From Streptomyces durocortorensis (lineage in GTDB: Bacteria > Actinomycetota > Actinomycetes > Streptomycetales > Streptomycetaceae): a DNA stretch of 64,000 nucleotides. The notes below the pieces were generated by a model that was not told where the DNA came from, made no database searches, and worked only from the letters and a program-made list of their open reading frames with translations. The translations under genes were made by a program, and so were the position numbers. Location of the stretch: assembly GCF_031760065.1 (NCBI RefSeq), contig NZ_CP134500.1, positions 434,001-498,000 of the forward strand, written 5' to 3'. Positions 41,417 to 48,136 of this stretch are shown one piece after another. Each line of letters opens with the position of its first letter. The first letter of the stretch is position 1.

Positions 41417-42925
41417 TCAGGCGCCCACGATCGGCGCCCGGCCACCGCGCCCGCCGAGCGGTGCTGCCAGTGCGGCGAGCGCGCGTTCCAGGCCGTGCAG
41501 GTGGGCGAGGGCGGGGTCCGCGGCGCCGCCGGGCAGCTCGGCCGGGCGGAAGGCCCGGCGCCGCTGCCCCTCCGGCGCCGTGAGCGCCTCGACGGCGGCC
41601 TCCACGCGGGAGCACGCGGCCGTGAGCCGGGCGTCGTGCGAGGCGTCCGGGTCGGCCGCGATCGAGGCCAGGCCGCGGACCTCCCGTACGCAGTCGTCCA
41701 GCGACGCGAGCACCTGCCGGGCGCGCGCCTTGCGGGCCGCCAGCGGGCTCAGGGGGTGCACCAGCGGCGCGAGCGAAAGCCGGACCCGGCCGAGCAGCGA
41801 CTCCAGCTCGGCGACGCGGGGCCCGGGGTCGGCGACCGTCGAACCGGCGAGGCGGTCGGCGGCCTCGGCCGTGCAGGCGTGCACGCACCGCAGGGCCTTC
41901 TGGATCCACGCGTCGGTGATGGCATGGGTCGTGACGGGCAGGACGAGCAGCACGGCGATCACCGCGCCGAGCGACCCGACGGCGGTCTCCGCGACGCGCA
42001 GCCACAGCAGCGAGGCGTCCAGCACGCCCAGGACGCCGTAGAGCATGCCCACCATCACCGTCACGAAGAACATCATCCAGCTGTACGAGACCGCCGCCGT
42101 GTAGAAGATCCCGAAGACGCAGACCGCGACGATGGCAGCGGTCGGGGCGCCCGCGCCGTCGAGGGGAATGGCCACGGCGAATCCGGCGACGATGCCGATG
42201 ACCGTTCCCAGGACCCGCCGGAATCCCCGTACGAGCGTCTCCCCGCGCGAGGTGGTGTTGACGAAGACCCACCAGGTGGCGCCGACGGCCCAGTACCACC
42301 GCTGGTCCGACAGCACCTGCCCGAGCCCCAGCGCGAAGGCCCCGCCCAGTGTGGCCTGCACGGCCTGCCGGGTGGTGATCCGGGCCAGTCCGCGGCCCTC
42401 CGGGGGTGCGGGCGCCGCCGCGACGGGCAGCCGCCGCTCGTAGCACCACAGCCCGAACCGCACGGCGGACGAGACGCACAGGGACAGCACAACGGCCACG
42501 TACAGCTCGGGCAGCTGCTCGGGGACGGTGTGCAGGAACTGGGCGGCGAAGAACGTCATGAACGCGAAGACGCCCAGCGCGTGCCCGCGCGGCCCCCAGC
42601 GCCGGGCGTACACGCCCACGCCCATCACGGTGAGGAAGGCCAGGTCACGGGCGGCCGGCTGGTCGTGCAGCACAGCGGCCACGGCGAGGACGGGCAGGCC
42701 GACGAGGGGGAGCAGCGCCGTGGTGGCCGCCTGCCCGCGCACCGTCGGGTCGGTCACGGTGAAGAGGGCGAGCAGCGCCGCGAGGCCACCGGTGATGGCC
42801 GCGGCGAGCGAGAGACCGGCGAGGCCGCACAGCGCGACCGCGAGGCCGATCCCGAGCACCGCCCGGGCGGCGAAGCGCAGCCGCACCCGCCCCGGGTCCG
42901 GCGCCACGAACACCCTCTTCAGCAC
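41417..42925 (-). CDS. FUSC-family membrane transporter, 502 aa
   Basis: A fusaric-acid-resistance/aromatic-exporter-like protein. Two hydrophobic blocks are visible, about residues 20-165 (for example LGIGLAVALCGLAGLSLAAAI) and about 190-350, including GQVLSDQRWYWAVGATWWVFVNTTSRGETLVRGFRRVLGTVIGIV in order, the most conserved FUSC region. A soluble helical C-terminal third follows. It starts at GTG 42925 with GGAAGGGG upstream. A 28-codon leader ORF overlaps this start, and an intrinsic-terminator-like hairpin lies in the leader. The divergent Lrp-type regulator is its probable controller. Confidence 0.88.
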   Translation of the reverse strand: MLKRVFVAPDPGRVRLRFAARAVLGIGLAVALCGLAGLSLAAAITGGLAALLALFTVTDPTVRGQAATTALLPLVGLPVLAVAAVLHDQPAARDLAFLTVMGVGVYARRWGPRGHALGVFAFMTFFAAQFLHTVPEQLPELYVAVVLSLCVSSAVRFGLWCYERRLPVAAAPAPPEGRGLARITTRQAVQATLGGAFALGLGQVLSDQRWYWAVGATWWVFVNTTSRGETLVRGFRRVLGTVIGIVAGFAVAIPLDGAGAPTAAIVAVCVFGIFYTAAVSYSWMMFFVTVMVGMLYGVLGVLDASLLWLRVAETAVGSLGAVIAVLLVLPVTTHAITDAWIQKALRCVHACTAEAADRLAGSTVADPGPRVAELESLLGRVRLSLAPLVHPLSPLAARKARARQVLASLDDCVREVRGLASIAADPDASHDARLTAACSRVEAAVEALTAPEGQRRRAFRPAELPGGAADPALAHLHGLERALAALAAPLGGRGGRAPIVGA

Positions 42926-43005
42926 GCTTCTACCCCTTCCGCGTCACCACAGAGCTCGCATGAAAAAGGCGCCGCGGAGATCCGCAGCGCCATCGACGTA
43001 GACAT
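42919..43005 (-). CDS. 28-residue leader peptide upstream of the FUSC gene
   Basis: ATG 43005 is preceded by GGAGG 8 nt upstream, as good an RBS as any in the window. The peptide reads MSTSMALRISAAPFSCELCG, then DAEGVEAC and TGA. Its stop overlaps the FUSC start region (GTGCTGA), so translation of the two is probably coupled. The coding sequence runs through the hairpin and T-run at 42991-42963, meaning that ribosome position could decide whether the terminator forms. It holds three Cys residues and no clear regulatory codon run. The peptide has not been seen by me in any family. Confidence 0.55.
   Translation of the reverse strand: MSTSMALRISAAPFSCELCGDAEGVEAC
42968..42991 (-). terminator. 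attenuator-like intrinsic terminator inside the FUSC leader
   Basis: On the minus strand GGCGCTGCGG-ATCT-CCGCGGCGCC forms a GC-rich hairpin (one mismatch) followed directly by TTTTT (42967-42963). It precedes the FUSC start codon by about 40 nt and lies inside the leader ORF, a position suited to attenuation rather than to ending an upstream gene, since the upstream gene is divergent. Confidence 0.6.
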
Positions 43006-43259
43006 AAGAGCATCCTCCGGACCCATGGATCAAACGAGGCGGAAAACGCTGCACCAATGGCCCACCCCTTGGCCCGAATGGTCGGCCATCAGCAGACCAA
43101 CGGACCACCCTGAAGGAAGGACGGCCACCTCCCTGGCGACTACGCGTGGACGGCGGTCGGCGGGGAGGGCCGGACCGCGCCGCGACGCGGGTGACCTGGG
43201 TACAGTCGGGTCGAAACGGCTGAAGCCGACGGGGACGGGCCGGAAGGGATATGCGGATC

Positions 43260-43766
43260 ATGGCGGTGGACGCGCTCGACACCCGGATCCTGCGGCTGCT
43301 GATCGAGCAGCCGCGCACCAGCGTCCGGGAGTACGCGCGCATCCTCGGTGTGGCCCGCGGCACGCTCCAGGCGCGGCTGGAGCGGCTGGAGCGGGACGGT
43401 GTGATCACCGGTACGGGCCCGACCCTCTCCCCCGCCGCCCTCGGCCACCCGGTGCTCGCCTTCGTCCACCTGGAGGTCACCCAGGGGCATCTGGTGGAGG
43501 TGGGCGACGCGCTGGCGGCCGTGCCCGAGATCATCGAGGCGTTCTCGACGACGGGCGGCGGTGATCTCCTGACCCGTGTCGTCGCCCGGGACAACGGACA
43601 TCTGGAGGACGTGATCCAGCGGCTGATCCAGTTGCCGGGCGTCGTCAGGACGCGGACGGAAGTGGCGCTGCGCGAGCGGGTGGCACACCGGGTGCTGCCA
43701 CTGGTGGAGTCCGTGGGACGCGCGGCGGGCGGCAGCCAGGGGCGCCCGGGGGCCCCTCGCGAGTGA
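43260..43766 (+). CDS. Lrp/AsnC-family transcriptional regulator, 168 aa
   Basis: N-terminal helix-turn-helix ALDTRILRLLIEQPRTS followed by VREYARILGVARGTLQARLERL (about 4-45) and GVITGTGPTLSPAALG. The C-terminal RAM ligand-binding domain includes VPEIIEAFSTTGGGDLLTRVVARDNGHLEDVI (about 85-116). The start at ATG 43260 puts GGAAGGG at 11 nt; the ATG at 43251 would be only 2 nt from it. It is divergent from the FUSC gene, and autoregulation plus control of the exporter by an amino acid or aromatic acid is a reasonable inference. Confidence 0.88.
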   Translation: MAVDALDTRILRLLIEQPRTSVREYARILGVARGTLQARLERLERDGVITGTGPTLSPAALGHPVLAFVHLEVTQGHLVEVGDALAAVPEIIEAFSTTGGGDLLTRVVARDNGHLEDVIQRLIQLPGVVRTRTEVALRERVAHRVLPLVESVGRAAGGSQGRPGAPRE

Positions 43767-43806
43767 CCGGCCCGGCCGCCCGTCCCGGCTGCGGGATGCT
43801 GGGGTC

Positions 43807-44523
43807 ATGACCTCGCACCCCTCCGCCGGCCGTGCAGCCGTTCCCGCCTCCCCCGCCCCCGTCCACGTGGTCTTCGACCTCGACGGGACGCTGGTCGACA
43901 GCGAGCCGAACTACTACGAGGCGGGGCGGCGGCTGCTCGCCCGGTACGGGGTGCGGGACTTCGGCTGGGAGGAGCACACCCGGTTCATCGGGATCGGCAC
44001 CCGCGAGACCCTGACCGCCCTGCGCGCGGAGTACGGGATCGACGCCCCGGTCGACGAACTGCTCGCCGGGAAGAACGCCCTGTATCTGGAGCTCGCCGGG
44101 GCCTCGACGGACGTCTTCCCGCAGATGCGGGCGTTCGTGGAACGCCTGCACGCCGCCGGGGTGCCGATGGCGGTGGCCTCCGGATCGTCCCGGGCCGCGA
44201 TCGGTGCGGTGCTCACGGTCACCGGGCTGGACGCGTACATCCCGCTGTACGTCTCCGCCGAGGAGGTCCCCCGCGGCAAGCCCGAGCCGGACGTGTTCCT
44301 GGAGACGGCACGCAGGATGGGGGCGGAACCCGCCGACTGCGTGGTGCTGGAGGACGCCCCGCCGGGGGCGGCGGCCGCGCACGCGGCGGGCATGCGGTGC
44401 ATCGCCGTGCCCTACGTGCCGAAGACCGCGTCCGACCCGGCCTTCGAGGCCGCCGACCTGCTGTTCACGGGCGGGCAGTCCGCGTTCACGGCCGAGGCCG
44501 CGTACACCTGGCTGATCGGCTGA
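43807..44523 (+). CDS. HAD-IA hydrolase, beta-phosphoglucomutase-like, 238 aa
   Basis: Full HAD motifs: FDLDGTLVDSEPNYYEAG (motif I, about 22-39), MAVASGSSRAAIGAVL (motif II Ser, about 122-137), VPRGKPEPDVFLETARRMG (motif III Lys, about 155-173) and CVVLEDAPPGAAAAHAAGM (motif IV, about 180-198). The DLDGTLVDSE and ASGSS patterns are those of sugar-phosphate phosphatases and beta-phosphoglucomutases. The cap domain lies between motifs I and II. It follows the Lrp gene by 40 nt and may be cotranscribed. Confidence 0.88.
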   Translation: MTSHPSAGRAAVPASPAPVHVVFDLDGTLVDSEPNYYEAGRRLLARYGVRDFGWEEHTRFIGIGTRETLTALRAEYGIDAPVDELLAGKNALYLELAGASTDVFPQMRAFVERLHAAGVPMAVASGSSRAAIGAVLTVTGLDAYIPLYVSAEEVPRGKPEPDVFLETARRMGAEPADCVVLEDAPPGAAAAHAAGMRCIAVPYVPKTASDPAFEAADLLFTGGQSAFTAEAAYTWLIG

Positions 44524-44719
44524 CCCGGGCCGGTGGCAGCCGCGCCGGGCCCCGGGGGTGTGCCGGTCCGTCAGCCGTGCCCGGCGAAGGGGCCGTCGGG
44601 GGCATCCGGGGTCCCCGGACGGATATCCTGATCATGTCGTTCGCCCCACCGCCCCGGACACCGCAGGCCCCAGGTGGGCCGACAGCCGGTACGGGCCGCC
44701 CTTCGAGATAGGTGTACAG

Positions 44720-46072
44720 GTGCTGGTAGCTGGTCGGTACCGATTGGTGTCCCCCATCGGGCGTGGCGGCATGGGCGAGGTCTGGCGCGCCACGGACGAG
44801 GTGCTGGGCCGGGCCGTGGCCGTGAAACTGCTGCTCGGGGACCAGGCGGACGCCTCGTCGACCGCCCGCTTCCGGCTGGAGGCACAGACCGCTGCCCGGC
44901 TGAGCCACCCGCACCTGGTGGCCGTGTTCGACTTCGGCGCCTGGGAGGACCGGTTCTTCCTGGTGATGGAGCTGGTCGAGGGGCAGAGCCTCGGGGACCT
45001 GCTGGCCGCCCAGGAACGCGTCCACCCCGAGCAGGTCGCGCAGATCGCGGGGCAGGCGGCCGCCGGGCTCGCCGCCGCGCACCGGCAGGGCATCGTCCAC
45101 CGGGACATCAAACCGGGCAACCTGATGCTGGACGCGGACGGTTCGGTGAAGATCGGCGACTTCGGCATCGCCCAGTTCGTCGACGATCCCTCGACCGCTC
45201 TAACGACGGCCGGTCAGATCGTGGGCACCAGCCTCTACTTGGCCCCCGAGCGCGCCCTCGGCCGCACCGCCGACTCCGCCTCCGACATGTACTCCCTGGG
45301 CTGCGTCATCTACCAACTGCTGGCCGGACACCCGCCGTTCCGCTCCGACACAGCGACCGCGACGCTCTATCAGCACGTCGACACCCCGCCGGTCCCGCTG
45401 CGGCAGCGGGGCGTGGAGATCTCCGCCGCCTTCGACGCGTATCTCCTGGGTCTGCTGGCCAAGCAGCCCGAGGAGCGGCCCACCGCACAGCAGGTCTCCG
45501 ACTGGTTCCGCACCGAAGCCTGGCGGGGGCGGCCCGAGCCCCTCCCGATGCAGACACCCGCGTCCCACCGCGCCTCCGGCCCGGCCCCCGCACCCTCGAC
45601 GTCCCTCCCGGCGGCACCGCCCGCCGCCCCCGTCGGCCCCACGACATACCGGCTGCCGCAGCCGACGGGCCGAAGGCGCAACACCTCATCCCGGTCCGTC
45701 CCCGCCCGCCGCCGCAGCACGCGCGAGGCGATCCGTCGCCGCCCGAGGGTGGCCAGCGCCATCGCGGGGACGGCGACGTTCCTGGCCGCCGTGTATCTGG
45801 GGATGATCCTCTTCTCCCCGGACTCCAGCTCCGCCGGCACGCCGGACCCGTCGCCGACGTCCTCCGGCCCGGCGGAGAACGTCAGCGACGGCGGCAACGG
45901 CGATGACGGTGGCAACGGCGGCGAACAGCAGCCGGGCCAGGAGCGGGATCAGCAACAGGACCAGCCGGGCGGCCGACAGGGCAGCGACCCGAACCAGGGC
46001 CGAGATCAGGATACGAACCAGAACGACGAGCGGGACGACGACGAGGACGAGGACGACGAGCGGGACGACTGA
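44720..46072 (+). CDS. transmembrane Ser/Thr protein kinase, 450 aa
   Basis: A Hanks-type kinase: glycine loop GRGGMGEVWRA (14-24), ATP lysine K36 in AVAVKLL, HRD in GIVHRDIKPGNLM (D129), DFG at 147-149, and APE as LAPERALG. After the kinase lobe (to about 265) comes a Pro/Arg-rich juxtamembrane linker, one transmembrane helix at about 345-365, and an extracellular tail of about 85 residues that is low-complexity, Gly/Gln-rich and then very acidic (DDDEDEDDERDD). It lacks PASTA or other known sensor domains. The start at GTG 44720 is inferred from kinase N-terminus length. It is followed by a hairpin terminator. Confidence 0.88.
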   Translation: MLVAGRYRLVSPIGRGGMGEVWRATDEVLGRAVAVKLLLGDQADASSTARFRLEAQTAARLSHPHLVAVFDFGAWEDRFFLVMELVEGQSLGDLLAAQERVHPEQVAQIAGQAAAGLAAAHRQGIVHRDIKPGNLMLDADGSVKIGDFGIAQFVDDPSTALTTAGQIVGTSLYLAPERALGRTADSASDMYSLGCVIYQLLAGHPPFRSDTATATLYQHVDTPPVPLRQRGVEISAAFDAYLLGLLAKQPEERPTAQQVSDWFRTEAWRGRPEPLPMQTPASHRASGPAPAPSTSLPAAPPAAPVGPTTYRLPQPTGRRRNTSSRSVPARRRSTREAIRRRPRVASAIAGTATFLAAVYLGMILFSPDSSSAGTPDPSPTSSGPAENVSDGGNGDDGGNGGEQQPGQERDQQQDQPGGRQGSDPNQGRDQDTNQNDERDDDEDEDDERDD

Positions 46073-46085
46073 CTCCCGCTCGTCG
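46054..46085 (+). terminator. terminator overlapping the kinase stop codon
   Basis: CGACGAGCGGG (46054-46064) and CCCGCTCGTCG (46075-46085) are exact complements around a 10-nt loop that contains the kinase stop codon. Confidence 0.65.
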
Positions 46086-46137
46086 CACGGCTGTTCGGCG
46101 GCGGCCCGTTCAGCGGCGGTCGTTCAGAGGCAGCCGC

Positions 46138-47121
46138 TCACCATCGGCCGTGCACGTCCGCGCGGACAGACCGGTCGTACAGCTCCCGTACGGCGTCCAG
46201 CGTGCTCTGCGGCAGCTGCGGCAGGGATGCGGCCGCCGCGTTGGCCCGCGCCTGTTCGGACGAGCGCGCGCCGGGGATGACGGTGGTCACGCCGGGCTGC
46301 TGGATGATCCAGCGCAGCGCGGCCTGGGCCGGGGTGGCACCCTCTGGGGCGAGCTCGGCGAACTCGGCGGCAGCGGCGAGACCGGTCGCGTAGTCGACAC
46401 CGGAGAACGTCTCGCCCTGGTCGAAGGCCTCGCCGTGGCGGTTGTACGTACGGTGGTCCTCGGGCGCGAAGACGGTGTCCTTGGTGTACCTGCCGGAGAG
46501 CAGACCGGAGGCCAGCGGGACCCTCGCGATGATCCCGACGCCCGCGGCGGCCGCCGCCGGGAGCACCTCGTCCAGGGGCTTGAGCCGGAACGGGTTCAGG
46601 ATGATCTGCACGCTCGCGACGCCGGGGCGCGCGATGGCCGTGAGGGCCTCGGCGCAGGTCTCCACGCTCACCGCGTAGGCCGCGATCCGCTGCTCGGCGA
46701 CCAGGGTGTCCAGCGCGTCGTAGACCGCGTCGGAGGAGTAGACGCCGGTGGGCGGACAGTGCAGCTGCACGAGGTCGAGCGTGTCGGTGCCCAGGTTGGC
46801 CCGGGAACGGTCGTTCCAGGCGCGGAAGTTGTCCAGGACGTAGTTCTCCGGCACCTGTTCGGCGCGCCGGCCCATCTTGGTGGCGACGAAGACGTCCGCG
46901 TCGGGACGGCTCGTGAGGTAGCGGCCGATGAGCTGTTCGCTCCGGCCGTCTCCGTACATGTCCGCCGTGTCGAAGAAGGTGACGCCGGATTCGACCGACG
47001 CGTCGAGGATGTCGAGGGCGTCGCTCTCCGCGACCTCGCCCCAGTCGGCCCCCAGCTGCCAGGTGCCCAGTCCGACGGCCGACACGTCACGGCCGGTCCT
47101 GCCCAGTGTGCGTTGCTCCAT
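46138..47121 (-). CDS. aldo/keto reductase, 327 aa
   Basis: An AKR TIM barrel that uses NADPH. Key motifs: GLGTWQLGADWG (about 16-27), catalytic Asp/Tyr in FFDTADMYGDGRSEQLIG (about 48-65), Lys in VFVATKMG (about 79-86), and His in DLVQLHCPPTG (about 115-125). The coenzyme-binding ending is VTTVIPGARSSEQARANAAAA. The product resembles the YajO/Tas-like branch. A -10-like TAGCAT (47134-47129, minus strand) ends 7 nt before the ATG at 47121, so the message may be leaderless; an in-frame ATG 9 nt earlier is within that spacing. Confidence 0.9.
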   Translation of the reverse strand: MEQRTLGRTGRDVSAVGLGTWQLGADWGEVAESDALDILDASVESGVTFFDTADMYGDGRSEQLIGRYLTSRPDADVFVATKMGRRAEQVPENYVLDNFRAWNDRSRANLGTDTLDLVQLHCPPTGVYSSDAVYDALDTLVAEQRIAAYAVSVETCAEALTAIARPGVASVQIILNPFRLKPLDEVLPAAAAAGVGIIARVPLASGLLSGRYTKDTVFAPEDHRTYNRHGEAFDQGETFSGVDYATGLAAAAEFAELAPEGATPAQAALRWIIQQPGVTTVIPGARSSEQARANAAAASLPQLPQSTLDAVRELYDRSVRADVHGRW

Positions 47122-47400
47122 GAAGATCATGCTATTCCGCTCGGCCCCGCAGCGGCAGGGGTGGCGGGCAGCCGCGGGAGCGAACAGCGGCAGGAGCACC
47201 GCTGCCGCCGCCCACGGCGGAGCCGGCCGGAGCGTCGAACCGGTCCTCGAAGACGACGGCCTGCGCCACCGGCCCTCACGGCACAGTCGTTGCGCATATG
47301 CACCTGAAGGCAGCGGGGTCCGACGCGCGATTCCCCCGGGACGGCGGCAGAGTGGAGACACGCACCTGTGACACGTCCAGGCCGACGGAGGGAGCAGGCG

Positions 47401-47967
47401 GTGGGGACGGAGAGCGACGAGACGGCACGGCCGCATTTCGTCGTGCAGATCCATGACGCACGCCGTATGCACTTCGACTTCCGGCTGGAGGTCGACGGCG
47501 TACTCAAGTCGTGGGCGGTGCCCCGCGGCCCCTCGGAGAACCCCAGCGACCGCCGGCTCGCCGTGCCCACGGAGGATCATCCGCTGGAGTACCGCGAGTT
47601 CGAGGGGGTCATTCCCCGGGGCGAGTCCGGCAGTGGCACGGTCATCGTCTGGGACCAGGGAACCTACCGGCCGCTCGGACACGACGGGCAGGGCGGCTCC
47701 GTCCCCTTCGCCGAGTCGCTCGGCCTCGGGCATGCGACGTTCTGGTTGTACGGGAAGAAGCTGCACGGGGAGTTCGCGCTCACCCGCATCCGGAAGGGCG
47801 ACGAGCCGGACAGCGGCGGCCACGAGGCCTGGCTGCTGATCAAGGCCAACGACCGGCTCGCCGTACGCGGCAGACCCGGCTCACCGGACCCGTACCACGC
47901 CCGGTCCGCCCGTACGGGACGCACGCTGCACCAGGTCGCGGCGGCGGCGCGGGGAGACGCGGGCTGA
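47401..47967 (+). CDS. stand-alone LigD 3'-phosphoesterase domain protein, 188 aa
   Basis: The phosphoesterase domain of bacterial NHEJ ligase LigD, which trims 3' ends of broken DNA. Signature: HFVVQIHDARRMHFDFRLEV (catalytic His and Arg, about 13-32), LKSWAVPRGPS, EDHPLEYREFEGVIPRGESGSGTVIVWDQGTY in order (about 60-91), and a GEFALTRIRK segment. No polymerase or ligase domain is fused and no Ku gene is in the window. The start at GTG 47401 has GGAGGGAG upstream. The stop lies 1 nt before MITE-like element 2. Confidence 0.85.
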   Translation: MGTESDETARPHFVVQIHDARRMHFDFRLEVDGVLKSWAVPRGPSENPSDRRLAVPTEDHPLEYREFEGVIPRGESGSGTVIVWDQGTYRPLGHDGQGGSVPFAESLGLGHATFWLYGKKLHGEFALTRIRKGDEPDSGGHEAWLLIKANDRLAVRGRPGSPDPYHARSARTGRTLHQVAAAARGDAG

Positions 47968-47968
47968 G

Positions 47969-48136
47969 CTGAGGGCTGTCCCGTGATCCCTGGCGGGCGC
48001 AGGACGACAGCCACGGCAGCCGGCCGCGTTGTCGGAACGCCCGGACACGTCTCCTATGCGGACGCCCCTCCGCCGTGCGATACGCCGCATCTGACGCCGC
48101 GTGCTGGTCCGCCAGGGATGACGGGACAGCCCTCAG
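47969..48136. mobile_element. MITE-like element 2 (about 168 bp)
   Basis: Terminal inverted repeats of about 28 bp (47969-47996 and 48109-48136) start CTGAGGGCTGTCCCGT and differ at one internal base. The element contains no transposase but carries a short open frame on the minus strand. It is homologous end to end to the element at 61004-61167, which lies in the opposite orientation. Its right terminus overlaps the stop codon of the HEAT-repeat gene (48135-48133). It fills the gap between convergent genes. Confidence 0.8.

Noticed and set aside
41411-43564. 717-codon frame on the + strand
   Set aside because: Antisense to the FUSC gene; Gly/His/Arg-rich shadow without domains.
46054-46085. 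DNA repeat encoding the acidic kinase tail as evidence of frameshift
   Set aside because: The frame stays open to a stop inside a hairpin; repetition explains the composition without a frameshift.
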